From Candidatus Terraquivivens yellowstonensis (GTDB lineage: Archaea > Thermoproteota > Nitrososphaeria_A > Caldarchaeales > Wolframiiraptoraceae): DNA of 26,032 nt. Below the pieces are notes generated by a model, which had not been told where the DNA came from, did not search any database, and saw only the letters and a list, made by a program, of their open reading frames with translations. Positions 14,896-22,885 of this stretch are shown one piece after another. Numbering within the stretch: the stretch's first letter is position 1; each line of letters opens with the position of its first letter. The stretch covers positions 1-26,032 of the forward strand of contig JAKCEW010000012.1 of NCBI GenBank assembly GCA_023539445.1. The letters are read 5' to 3'. A program made the position numbers and the translations under genes.

Positions 14896-14900
14896 ATATA
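14892..14900 (+). promoter_or_regulatory. TATA box for nikR
   Basis: ATAAATATA, centred 31 nt before the ATG at 14927. The TTG at 14918 would lie upstream of the predicted start site, so ATG is preferred. The box overlaps the stop of the preceding gene (TAA at 14893-14895). Confidence 0.5.
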
Positions 14901-14926
14901 CAAAGCGCACTTTTAATTTGTTGAAT

Positions 14927-15334
14927 ATGAGAGGAGCGGGCGTAGCTAGGATCAGCATCTCAATACCACCCAATCTACTGAAGGAGCTCGATGACATACT
15001 CAAAAAGGTCGGCTATGATAGGTCAAAAGCTATACAGATAGCGATAAGGAACTTCCTAACGGAGTATAGGTGGGCTCATGAGTCCAGTGAAGTCGCGGGC
15101 GCTCTAATACTGCTATACGACCACAGGAGCAGGGGTGTGGAGGAATCTCTGACAGACATACAGCACGAGCATGGTGATATAATCACGTCCACGATGCACG
15201 TGCACCTTGACGAGGATAATTGCTTAGAGATAATTGCGGTAAAAGGAAAAACGAAGAGTATAAAGGAGCTTGCAGAGCGGATGATGAAGGAAAAAGGTGT
15301 GAAGCAGCTCAAACTGGCTGTTGTCTCGAAATAG
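14927..15334 (+). CDS. nikR: Nickel-responsive regulator NikR
   Basis: Ribbon-helix-helix repressor with an ACT-like metal-binding domain, 135 residues from the ATG at 14927. The N-terminal RISISIPPNLLKELDDIL is the DNA-binding ribbon and first helix. The four nickel ligands are intact with E. coli NikR spacing: H80 in QHEHG, H91 and H93 in MHVHL, C99 in NCLEII. The open frame could start at TTG 14918, but the TATA box favours ATG 14927. In known systems NikR represses nickel uptake genes. No NikABCDE, NikMN or hydrogenase gene is in the window; the adjacent RibU-like S component is the only transporter beside it. It is convergent with the FAU-1 gene, with 23 nt between stops. Confidence 0.9.
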   Translation: MRGAGVARISISIPPNLLKELDDILKKVGYDRSKAIQIAIRNFLTEYRWAHESSEVAGALILLYDHRSRGVEESLTDIQHEHGDIITSTMHVHLDEDNCLEIIAVKGKTKSIKELAERMMKEKGVKQLKLAVVSK

Positions 15335-15357
15335 CTTCAAGCATACAAGATGACTAT

Positions 15358-16308
15358 CTAAGTCAGGTGTTTCATGAGTTCATCTGCCACATCGAATGCC
15401 TTTTTCATTATGTGCTCTGGTAGCTTGCCAGCAGCACATGCCTCCCTTGGTTCATCTTGGTCGATAATTCTCGGCTCCTTACCGAAAGGTCTTACGACAT
15501 CCACGCCCAAGTCCACGTACTTAACATACGTGTCGTACATTTCTATCGGCGTGCATATGTTGTAGTACTCACCTTTGGGGCTACCGTTCAAGGAGTAATA
15601 CCTTGTGACCGTGTACATACTCTCTTTCCTGAGCTCCGTTATGGCGTAATCTCCCGGCGACTTCGGCACATTAAGACCGTCATAAACACCACAGCCGAGT
15701 ATTAGTCTCCGGACCTTGATGACACCATTTCCCCTCCATATAACCTTAGCGGGGCCCATGACTATGTTCCTTCCATCCAACTTAGAGTGTATGATGCGAA
15801 TGCTACTACCTAGCCTAGGCGTCAGTTTTGAGATGTATTCTTTAAAAAGCGCGTAAACTTTCTCTGGTTGAACTAGGCCCTCCTCGATTAACTGCTCTGC
15901 GAAAGATACCATCGATGAAAGGCTCTCGCTACCAGCTCTACAAAAGTGATGCCATGGTACAGTATACGTTACCTCGCTCCTGAGCGCATCAAGCTCCAAC
16001 TTCGCATTCAATGGAAAAGCGGCTATTAGTTGAACATTACCCTGAGGGTTCTCCAACTGTTTTGTTTTTCCGACAAATATTGTGGAGGGCACGTCCTTTT
16101 TCAATATCCTGATAAATTCTTCAACACATTCCCTCTTTCCCAAGATCTTTACGGCATGCTTATCCTGCGTATCGCATACCATCACATCGGGCGATTCTGT
16201 GGACCATACCCCAAACCTTTCCTTCTGTGAAGTTGTGGGTGAGGATATTTCGTGTCCGTTCTTTAAAATGAGCCTTACTAGTGCGGTGGAGTATATTCCT
16301 CTCACCAT
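15358..16308 (-). CDS. FAU-1 type ribonuclease (RNA-binding protein AU-1)
   Basis: Archaeal FAU-1 proteins are RNase E/G-like nucleases reported to process 5S rRNA precursors. This 316-residue protein begins MVRGIYSTALVRLIL, the family's characteristic N-terminus, followed by an S1-like and AU-1 core. It ends in a DUF402 domain with YVDLGVDVVRPFG and RIIDQDE, the acidic residues thought to bind metal. The open frame extends to GTG 16329, but ATG 16308 is preferred: the TATA-like GCTCTTTAAC (16331-16340 on this strand) is centred 27 nt upstream of it. The UPF0147 gene lies upstream on the same strand. It is somewhat more AT-rich than the replication genes. Confidence 0.85.
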   Translation of the reverse strand: MVRGIYSTALVRLILKNGHEISSPTTSQKERFGVWSTESPDVMVCDTQDKHAVKILGKRECVEEFIRILKKDVPSTIFVGKTKQLENPQGNVQLIAAFPLNAKLELDALRSEVTYTVPWHHFCRAGSESLSSMVSFAEQLIEEGLVQPEKVYALFKEYISKLTPRLGSSIRIIHSKLDGRNIVMGPAKVIWRGNGVIKVRRLILGCGVYDGLNVPKSPGDYAITELRKESMYTVTRYYSLNGSPKGEYYNICTPIEMYDTYVKYVDLGVDVVRPFGKEPRIIDQDEPREACAAGKLPEHIMKKAFDVADELMKHLT

Positions 16309-16330
16309 AACCTTCAATAATCCACTCACC

Positions 16331-16340
16331 GTTAAAGAGC
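16331..16340 (-). promoter_or_regulatory. TATA-like box for the FAU-1 gene
   Basis: GCTCTTTAAC on the minus strand, 27 nt from the ATG at 16308. It overlaps the region just upstream of the alternative GTG at 16329, which would therefore not be transcribed. Confidence 0.4.
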
Positions 16341-16399
16341 GATAGATTCAACTCTCATACATGCTGATGCCACGGTGGCTAACAACGCCCGCGGACATT

Positions 16400-16681
16400 T
16401 CATTGCTGGGCAGCCCTTATGGTTTCCAACAGAGACATTGCCATCCAGAGTTGCGTTCTCGTGAAGGGCGGCATGTTAGGGTCTGAGATTATCTCGTCAA
16501 TTATCTCAATCGCATTCGCCGCCCTTACGGCAGGTATGAACCTCTCGTCAAATAGGGCGTCGCTCGCAGACTTGGCCGCCCTCCTTATGTTCCTTGGCGT
16601 TCCGGTATCGTTTGCTATAGCCTCGAGTATCTGAACTATCTGTTGCCTCTTCTCCTCCCACGACTGCTTGGACTCCGACAT
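16400..16681 (-). CDS. UPF0147 family protein
   Basis: A small all-helical archaeal protein of 93 residues from the ATG at 16681. NDTGTPRNIRRAAKSA and the DEIISDPNMPPFTRTQLW segment are the hallmark of UPF0147, a family conserved across archaea with no established function. No catalytic motif, cysteines or membrane segments are seen. An in-frame GTG at 16690 is possible, but AGGTG lies six nt before the ATG, and the ATG begins the more typical sequence. A hairpin at 16723-16744 separates it from the AOR gene upstream on the same strand. The FAU-1 gene follows. Confidence 0.85.
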   Translation of the reverse strand: MSESKQSWEEKRQQIVQILEAIANDTGTPRNIRRAAKSASDALFDERFIPAVRAANAIEIIDEIISDPNMPPFTRTQLWMAMSLLETIRAAQQ

Positions 16682-16722
16682 GTAAAACACCTGCCCTCTT
16701 CGGAACAGGCATAATTTTTTCC

Positions 16723-16744
16723 GCCTTCCCTTGAATGGGAAGGC
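16723..16744. repeat. Perfect 8-bp hairpin between AOR 1 and UPF0147
   Basis: GCCTTCCC, loop TTGAAT, GGGAAGGC. It lies 42 nt downstream of the AOR stop on the minus strand and upstream of the UPF0147 promoter region. No T-run follows on the minus strand, so it is more likely an mRNA 3'-end structure or an operator than an intrinsic terminator. Confidence 0.55.
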
Positions 16745-16786
16745 TACATTTAAGAATTTCGGGCTCGATTCTCCCTTAGGAGTTGT

Positions 16787-18682
16787 CTATGCCAGCCCTA
16801 TCTTCTTCGCGTACTCCGTCAAACCTAGCTCTGCAAGCTTTTCCGGCTTGGGCCTTCCTTCCTTCGTCCATCCCTTTATGCTGTAGAATTCATCCAACAT
16901 TTGCTCGAATTTTCCTCTATCTACGACCTCACCCTTCGATGCACCGAACGCGAACGGATCCTTATACATCCTTTCTGGCAGGTAATCGTCCTTCCTTGTC
17001 AACCCCTCTCTGATGTTATAGAGTCTGATGAGGTTGTTGATTCTTTCACCAATCCTCCTAAGCTCTGCCGCATTTACACCAGCTCCAGTAGCCATGTTGT
17101 ATATGGCCGTCACACCTTCCCATAACATCGGGCCTATCGTCGGCAAAGAGTAAAACTTGCACATTATCAGGCTGTCGATGACTGCATAGAAGTCCTCCTG
17201 CTCTGCGACGTACTCAACATGACCATCGTAAGACAATCTGTTAACGGGCACATCAGGCTTGAATGGATGCTTCCCTGTCAGGTTCGGTCTGTAAGCAACA
17301 TGCCTTAGATGACATGCGCCCCTCTGCGATACGGCATATGCAAGAGCAACACCCTTTAATCCCCTCGGATCGTATCCCGGGAACTCTAAACCTTTCACAT
17401 GAACCGCCAGCTCAGGAAATCCTAAAATCTCTGCGGCACGCTTCGTACCCTCGGCGAGTATCTTTCCAAGACCTCTCTTGAAAGCTATAGCCTCCACAGC
17501 TCTAACGAGTGATGAACCATCCCCAAACTTTACGCCTATATCATTTTCTTTGAGAAGGCCGCGCTCCGCCAAGTACATAGCGAAACCTACGACATTGCCT
17601 AGGGTTATTGTATCGAGTCCATACAGGTTTGCAAGCTCGTTGGCCGCCACAACTGCCGCTAGGTCATCGATTCCGCAGAGCGGGCTCAGCGCATACAGGG
17701 ATTCGTATTCAGGTCCCTCTAGGACTATTGTTTTCCCTTCGTAATCAACGACACTGTGCCTACCACAAGCTACCGGGCACGCATAGCATGTTATGTGCTT
17801 TTTCACTATTGTGCTGTTCATAGTCTCTGGTCCGACTTTTTCATAACCATCAAAGCTCCCACCCTGATAATACCTAGTTGAGAGGGAGCCTGTGCTCTGT
17901 GTGAGAGCCATTATCCCAGAGGTGCCATACTTTGCGAGTGTAGTTAGCGTATTCTTAGCCTTACTCGATACCTCCCTCCTCAACTCCTCGTACGCCTTCT
18001 CATCGGCCGGAACGACCTCGAGCGTCCCCCTTATTGCGATTGCCTTCAACTTTTTGCTTCCCATAACAGCCCCTCCTCCCGTCCTGCCGAAGAAGCCACC
18101 CCTTAATCCCTTAACGCTGTGCTGATATATGCCGTGGACTATGCATGCGAACTTGACCAAATTCTCGCCCGCCGGTCCTATGACGGCTGTTTGCACCTTA
18201 TCACCGTGTTCCTTCCAAAGAGCTTTCTCAGTCTCTAAGGTGTTCAAACCCCAAAGATTGGATGCGTCACGTATTTGGACTTCACCGTCCTCGACGTAGA
18301 GATAAACTGGCTTTTTCGATGCACCTTTCACCACGATAACATCAAGTCCCGCTTTAGCCATCTCAGTACCTATATAACCACCGCTATAACTCTCGCCGAA
18401 AAAGTTGGTAAGTGGCGACTTAAAGCACAGCGCCATTCTAGCAGCGCTTGAGAGGGCAAGCCCTTCTATCGGACCCACGGAGAAAACGAGGACGTTATCT
18501 GGTGATAGCGGGTCTATCCTAGGTTCCGTATTATCGAAGAGGAGCTTCGCACCTAAACCCTTTCCACCTATGAAGTTCTTATAAACATCCTTACCAGGGT
18601 CAAAATACTTTACGGAGCCATCAGAAAGATCAACAAAACATGCCCTGTGCCAATATCCCGATTCTCTAACACTAGGTTTCAT
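16787..18682 (-). CDS. Aldehyde ferredoxin oxidoreductase family protein (AOR 1)
   Basis: A tungstopterin-type oxidoreductase of 631 residues that, in characterised relatives, oxidises aldehydes to acids and reduces ferredoxin in the cytoplasm. The [4Fe-4S] ligands are C299, C302 and C306 (CYACPVAC) and C508. Pterin-binding regions include NFIGGKGLGAKLL near 37-49 and NLYGLDTI near 353-360. The second pterin motif, normally DxxGxC, reads DSLIMC (503-508), with isoleucine where glycine is usual, so this is an atypical subfamily. Catalytic-region segment LEGPEYESL is kept. ATG at 18682 follows a TATA-like element in the 57-nt gap shared with the divergent SagB-type gene. The substrate cannot be read from the sequence. 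Confidence 0.9.
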   Translation of the reverse strand: MKPSVRESGYWHRACFVDLSDGSVKYFDPGKDVYKNFIGGKGLGAKLLFDNTEPRIDPLSPDNVLVFSVGPIEGLALSSAARMALCFKSPLTNFFGESYSGGYIGTEMAKAGLDVIVVKGASKKPVYLYVEDGEVQIRDASNLWGLNTLETEKALWKEHGDKVQTAVIGPAGENLVKFACIVHGIYQHSVKGLRGGFFGRTGGGAVMGSKKLKAIAIRGTLEVVPADEKAYEELRREVSSKAKNTLTTLAKYGTSGIMALTQSTGSLSTRYYQGGSFDGYEKVGPETMNSTIVKKHITCYACPVACGRHSVVDYEGKTIVLEGPEYESLYALSPLCGIDDLAAVVAANELANLYGLDTITLGNVVGFAMYLAERGLLKENDIGVKFGDGSSLVRAVEAIAFKRGLGKILAEGTKRAAEILGFPELAVHVKGLEFPGYDPRGLKGVALAYAVSQRGACHLRHVAYRPNLTGKHPFKPDVPVNRLSYDGHVEYVAEQEDFYAVIDSLIMCKFYSLPTIGPMLWEGVTAIYNMATGAGVNAAELRRIGERINNLIRLYNIREGLTRKDDYLPERMYKDPFAFGASKGEVVDRGKFEQMLDEFYSIKGWTKEGRPKPEKLAELGLTEYAKKIGLA

Positions 18683-18701
18683 CACAAAACCAGCAAATCA
18701 G

Positions 18702-18720
18702 AAATTAAAAAAGTTTATTT
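18702..18720. promoter_or_regulatory. Divergent promoter, AOR 1 and SagB-type gene
   Basis: AAATTAAAAAAGTTTATTT. AAGTTTATTT on the plus strand is centred about 25 nt before the GTG at 18740. Its complement AAATAAACTT is centred about 33 nt before the AOR ATG at 18682. Both genes would have very short or no leaders. Confidence 0.45.
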
Positions 18721-18739
18721 CGCCCTGGTCCTTCATTCG

Positions 18740-19441
18740 GTGATAAAAGCCCGTAAGCTTATTTATGCAAAAAAGGCATCTTGGAAAAGGGGCGACGGAG
18801 TATTGCCACTAAAGCCTCCAAACAGAATAGCACTTCGTAGCCCATCCTTAAAGGGCAGTATGTCGGTCGAGGAAGCGATATCCTGGCGGAGGTCTGAGAG
18901 GAGATATGCACTAGGCAAGCTTACGCTCGACCAAGTTTCGCAACTGATGTGGTGCGCACAAGGGATAACGGACCGTAGGAACATGTTAAGAGCCGCTCCA
19001 TCCGCGGGCGCCACCTACCCGCTCGAGGTTTATGCTGTCGTGAGGGATGGTGGTGTGGAAGGGCTAGAGGCTGGCGTGTACCACTACCGACCGGAAGACC
19101 ATTCTCTGGACTTACTCATGAGCGGTGACGTAAGCGAGAAGCTGGCGTCGGCATGCCTTGGACAGAGTTGGGTCAGGGAGGCACCACTGAACATAGTCAT
19201 AACCGCGATATATGCTAGGACTACGAGAAGGTATGGAACGAGGGGCGAGAGGTACGTGCACATAGAAGTTGGGCACGTAGGTCAAAACATATACCTCCAA
19301 GCCACGGCCATGGGCTTAGGGACTGTCGCTATTGGAGCTTTCTACGATGACGAGGTTAGAAGGGTCTTGGGAGTGTCCGAGGATGAGAGGCCATTGTACG
19401 TTATGCCTGTTGGAATATCCATCAGGAAGAGGGTTGCTTAA
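18740..19441 (+). CDS. SagB-type nitroreductase family flavoprotein
   Basis: FMN-dependent nitroreductase-fold oxidoreductase of the SagB/ThcOx type, 233 residues. Typical elements in order: SVEEAISWRRSERRY (FMN-phosphate-binding RRS/R), TLDQVSQLMWCAQGIT, RAAPSAGATYPLEVY (the PSAG-YPLE signature), VYHYRPEDHSL, and the C-terminal MGLGTVAIGAFYDDEVRRVLG with MPVGI. SagB proteins dehydrogenate azolines in peptide natural products, but many archaeal members stand alone with unknown substrates, and no YcaO cyclodehydratase or precursor peptide is seen here. The open frame reaches back to 18647, which would overlap the AOR gene. GTG at 18740 is chosen because the TATA element places the start site there. 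Divergent from AOR 1. Confidence 0.82.
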   Translation: MIKARKLIYAKKASWKRGDGVLPLKPPNRIALRSPSLKGSMSVEEAISWRRSERRYALGKLTLDQVSQLMWCAQGITDRRNMLRAAPSAGATYPLEVYAVVRDGGVEGLEAGVYHYRPEDHSLDLLMSGDVSEKLASACLGQSWVREAPLNIVITAIYARTTRRYGTRGERYVHIEVGHVGQNIYLQATAMGLGTVAIGAFYDDEVRRVLGVSEDERPLYVMPVGISIRKRVA

Positions 19442-19463
19442 AGTTGGGCGTCATGATTAATCC

Positions 19464-19470
19464 TTTATAA
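19464..19470 (+). promoter_or_regulatory. TATA box for the P-type ATPase gene
   Basis: TTTATAA, centred 32 nt before the ATG at 19499. Predicted leader about six nt. Confidence 0.55.
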
Positions 19471-19498
19471 CAACTTAAGTGGCTTTTGCTGTAGCAAT

Positions 19499-22303
19499 AT
19501 GGAAGGTTACAATTCTATAATCGAAAATTGGCACTCGATGGATGTCAAGGAAGTCATAGCCAAGATTAGGACCGACCCGGAGAGGGGGCTTACTACAGAA
19601 GAGGCAATGAGTAGGCTATCTACGTTCGGCCCGAATGAGCTAGAAAGGTCGAAAGGTGTTTCTGGCCTAAAGATATTCGTCAATCAATTTAAGAACGTTC
19701 TGATATTGCTACTACTCACAGCCACAGTTATCTCGGCAATCTTGGGCGAGCTCATAGACTCCATACTGATATTCGTCATAGTAATGGCGGCAACGATCCT
19801 AGGGTTCGTCCAAGAAATGAGGGCAGAGAGGGCGCTCGAAGCCCTGAAGAAGATGCTGAGTCCAAGGGCCAACGTCATACGAGATGGCAAAGTCGTCAAC
19901 GTGGCGACGAGGGAGATAGTCCCTGGCGATGTTTTGCTCCTCGAGGCTGGCGATAAGGTACCTGCAGATGCTCGGCTCATTCACGTCGTCAACCTACAGG
20001 TTGATGAGGCGCCCCTTACTGGTGAATCAACACCAGTTTTAAAGCAGGTTGAACCATCACCCGTTGATGCAAGCATCGCCGATAGACGTTGTATGGTGTT
20101 CGCGGGCACTACCGTTACGTATGGCAAAGGTAAGTGCATTGTCGTTGCTACGGGGTCGAATACTGAGTTTGGCAAGATAGCAAAAACTGTGGCAACCATA
20201 GAAAAGGAAGAAACGCCGCTAGAGAGGAAGACAAAGGAGATAGGCAGCTTTCTCGTGAGGGTTGTGCTGATCGTAATAAGCTTGATAGCCATCGCTGGTA
20301 TTATTGAGGAGCTATTTTTGCATGGTAGCCTGACGGTTAATTTTGTCGTCGAGATGCTGATATTTGCTGTAGCTCTGGCGGTAGCAGCAGTTCCGGAGGC
20401 GCTGCCGGCGATAGTCACGGGCACGCTGGCGATAGGCATGTACATGATGGCTAAGCATAATGCCCTAATCAGGAGAATGTCAGCAGTAGAGACGCTCGGC
20501 TGCACGCAGGTCATATGTTCTGACAAGACTGGGACGCTCACGAAGGGCGAAATGACCGTCGTGCAACTCTTCGTTTCAAGGAGGAAAATCAAAGTCTCGG
20601 GCGTGGGTTATGAGCCAAAGGGAGAGTTTTTCGAGGATGAAAAAGTTATAGAGCCTGACGGACCGATCCGGCTACTTCTCGAAGCAGGCTCATTGTGTAA
20701 TGATGCACAACTCGTAAGCACCAACGGAGGGTGGGCCATCGTGGGAGATCCAACAGAAGGCGCGCTCGTGGTCGCTGCAAGGAAGGCTGGAATCGACGAG
20801 CTAAAGCTGAGAAAAACAAACCCAAGGGTCTTCGAAGTTCCGTTCAGCTCGGAGAGGAAGAGAATGACGACTGTGCACAAGACGCTGGATGGTTCTTTGG
20901 TTGCGTACATGAAGGGGGCGGTCGAAGTGGTCCTAGATTCCTGTAGCAAGATTCTTTTGGACGGGGAAGAAACGCCATTATCGGAGGAGTTAAGGTCTGA
21001 GGTACTCGCGATAAACAACGAGATGGCGACAAATGGTCTCAGGGTTTTAGCGGTTGCATATAGAAGGATCTATCAGGAGGAGTACACGGATTCAGAGAGG
21101 TTAGAGAGAGACTTCACTCTAATCGGCCTATTCGGCATGATGGACCCTCCGAGAGAAGACGCTATGGAAGCCATCAAGGTATGTAAGCAAGTTCAGATAA
21201 AGCCCGTGATGATTACCGGTGATCACAAGCAGACCGCTGTAGCTGTAGCCAAAAGTATGAAAATCTATGAGGAAGGGGACATCGTGCTAACAGGGCGGGA
21301 GCTGGAAGGGATAGACGAGAGCAAGCTCAGCGATATATGCGAGAAGGTTACAGTCTATGCAAGAGTTTCTCCCCTAGACAAGCTGAAGATAGTTAGAGCA
21401 TGGAAACGTAGGGGTAAAGTTGTTGCAATGACCGGCGATGGTGTGAACGATGCACCAGCGTTAAAGCAAGCCGACATAGGTGTTGCCATGGGAATAACGG
21501 GGACAGAAGTCTCGAAGGAAGCGGCTGACATGGTACTGTCCGATGACAACTTCGCGACAATCGTGAAAGCGATAGAGATGGGCAGGTGGATATATGACAA
21601 CATCAAGAAGTTCTTGTTATACCTACTCGAGAGCAACATAGTTGAGGTGGCGGCCATGGCCATACTTGTGCTACTAGGATTTCCGCTCCCTCTACTGCCG
21701 GTCCACATACTCTACATAAACTTGGCGACTGATGGTCTCCCTGCCATAGCTCTAGGCTTAGCACCGCCCGAGCCCGGACTCATGAATCGGCCACCAAGAG
21801 ATCCGAAAGAGTCGGTATTCTCGCGTGAAATCAGGTTTCTGCTAACCATAATAGTTCCAATCCATACGCTGTTCTTTGTCTGGCTCTTCTTCTCGAATTT
21901 AGGCAGGGGCATCGAGGCCGCTAGGACTGTCCTCTTCCTGTCCTTCGTCATTATCGAACTCTCTCTTGCTTTGAACTTGTGCTCGATAAGATACTCGATA
22001 ACCAAGGTCAAGCCGCATAAGTGGCTACTCCTCGCTGTCCTATGGGAATTTTTCATGTTATGCATGATAGTAAGTTTAGATGTTCTTAGGAACGTTTTCC
22101 AGTTGGTGCCACTTTCGCCTCAAGATCTCGCTGTCTTAGCGTTCAGCGCGATCCTACCCTTTGTTGAGCTTGAATTGGTAAAACGCGTGGTGCCAAACTT
22201 CCTGATACCTGAGTCGGAGCTTCGAGCTCAACATACATTCTTGGAACGTTCAAGACTTCAGGGCACGGGCCTCCATGTAACTGTCTCCGGCATAATGGAG
22301 TAG
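19499..22303 (+). CDS. P2-type cation-transporting ATPase (Ca2+-ATPase-like)
   Basis: Membrane pump of 934 residues with about ten transmembrane helices. The actuator loop TGES is at 174-177. The phosphorylation site is DKTGT with D342. Hinge motifs are MITGDHKQT and MTGDGVNDAPALKQAD. Ion-site residues of SERCA-like pumps are preserved: E in AVPEALPA (M4), N and E in LLESNIVEVA (M5), and N, T, D in YINLATDGLP (M6). This supports Ca2+ (or Mn2+) export, though an H+- or Na+-coupled variant cannot be excluded. The M4 motif reads PEALP instead of the usual PEGLP. No CxxC metal-binding domain is present, which argues against a heavy-metal P1B type. The last 54 nt overlap the 3' end of the convergent flavin reductase gene. 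Confidence 0.92.
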   Translation: MEGYNSIIENWHSMDVKEVIAKIRTDPERGLTTEEAMSRLSTFGPNELERSKGVSGLKIFVNQFKNVLILLLLTATVISAILGELIDSILIFVIVMAATILGFVQEMRAERALEALKKMLSPRANVIRDGKVVNVATREIVPGDVLLLEAGDKVPADARLIHVVNLQVDEAPLTGESTPVLKQVEPSPVDASIADRRCMVFAGTTVTYGKGKCIVVATGSNTEFGKIAKTVATIEKEETPLERKTKEIGSFLVRVVLIVISLIAIAGIIEELFLHGSLTVNFVVEMLIFAVALAVAAVPEALPAIVTGTLAIGMYMMAKHNALIRRMSAVETLGCTQVICSDKTGTLTKGEMTVVQLFVSRRKIKVSGVGYEPKGEFFEDEKVIEPDGPIRLLLEAGSLCNDAQLVSTNGGWAIVGDPTEGALVVAARKAGIDELKLRKTNPRVFEVPFSSERKRMTTVHKTLDGSLVAYMKGAVEVVLDSCSKILLDGEETPLSEELRSEVLAINNEMATNGLRVLAVAYRRIYQEEYTDSERLERDFTLIGLFGMMDPPREDAMEAIKVCKQVQIKPVMITGDHKQTAVAVAKSMKIYEEGDIVLTGRELEGIDESKLSDICEKVTVYARVSPLDKLKIVRAWKRRGKVVAMTGDGVNDAPALKQADIGVAMGITGTEVSKEAADMVLSDDNFATIVKAIEMGRWIYDNIKKFLLYLLESNIVEVAAMAILVLLGFPLPLLPVHILYINLATDGLPAIALGLAPPEPGLMNRPPRDPKESVFSREIRFLLTIIVPIHTLFFVWLFFSNLGRGIEAARTVLFLSFVIIELSLALNLCSIRYSITKVKPHKWLLLAVLWEFFMLCMIVSLDVLRNVFQLVPLSPQDLAVLAFSAILPFVELELVKRVVPNFLIPESELRAQHTFLERSRLQGTGLHVTVSGIME

Positions 22304-22741
22304 GGGGCTGAACTCTGTTCTTCTTACATGTTCCTCGACTACCCTTCCCACGATAAGGTAATGATCGCCGAATAGACCCATATACTCAACCACGCACTCA
22401 AGAGTTATTGGTGACTCAGCGATGCCGGGGGGCCTAACTTTTTTGGACGGCACCTTGGTCAGCCCTGTCATGCTGAACTTATCGACGTCCCTACCTGAAT
22501 ACTTGCCGCAAATCCTTACCTGTTCAAGCATATCTAATGTAGCTATGTTCACAGTGAACTCACCGATCTCCTTGATGTTCGAAAAAGTATGCCTCTCCGG
22601 TGTTATGGCAACGGCCACATACTTTGGGTTAAAGCTGAGCGGCATCAAGAAGCTGGCTGACATAACGTTTTCCCTGCCCTTACTATCGACTGTCGCTATG
22701 AGCGCCACTGGTCTTGGAAATATCTGTTGGGATATGCGCAT
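22250..22741 (-). CDS. Flavin reductase-like (FMN-binding split barrel) protein
   Basis: A 163-residue protein of the flavin reductase-like family, which binds FMN in a split barrel and often reduces flavin for partner enzymes or, in archaea, acts as a flavoredoxin-like electron carrier. PRPVALIATVDSKGREN at the N-terminus, then MSASFLMPLSFNPKYVAVAI, the HTFSNIKEIGEFTVNIA block and the DKF..GL segment are characteristic. The open frame starts at ATG 22762, but the only good TATA box (22765-22775) is centred eight nt from it. ATG 22741 lies 29 nt from the box and begins MRISQQIFPRP, so it is used here. The 3' end overlaps the P-type ATPase gene by 54 nt. Confidence 0.85.
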   Translation of the reverse strand: MRISQQIFPRPVALIATVDSKGRENVMSASFLMPLSFNPKYVAVAITPERHTFSNIKEIGEFTVNIATLDMLEQVRICGKYSGRDVDKFSMTGLTKVPSKKVRPPGIAESPITLECVVEYMGLFGDHYLIVGRVVEEHVRRTEFSPLLHYAGDSYMEARALKS

Positions 22742-22764
22742 GGTTTTAAAGTCGTTTAACATGG

Positions 22765-22775
22765 ATTTAAATAAT
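22765..22775 (-). promoter_or_regulatory. TATA box for the flavin reductase gene
   Basis: ATTATTTAAAT on the minus strand, centred 29 nt before the ATG at 22741. Its position rules against the upstream ATG at 22762. Confidence 0.5.
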
Positions 22776-22850
22776 TACGTGTGCCGCTTTTGTTAAGTGG
22801 TCGGAAAAGACTCGCTCAACAGCGTTTTACTGCATTTTAATTTTCCGTAA

Positions 22851-22860
22851 AATATTTAAA
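22851..22860 (+). promoter_or_regulatory. TATA box for AOR 2
   Basis: AATATTTAAA, centred 31 nt before the ATG at 22886. Predicted leader about five nt. Confidence 0.55.
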
Positions 22861-22885
22861 CGAGAAGTAAAAAACTAAAGATGCT

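Noticed and set aside
18647-18739. N-terminal extension of the SagB-type protein
   Set aside because: It would overlap the start of the divergent AOR gene, precede the TATA element, and adds residues unlike the family.
22742-22762. ATG at 22762 as start of the flavin reductase
   Set aside because: The TATA centre is only eight nt upstream, too close to be transcribed from that promoter; the ATG at 22741 fits.
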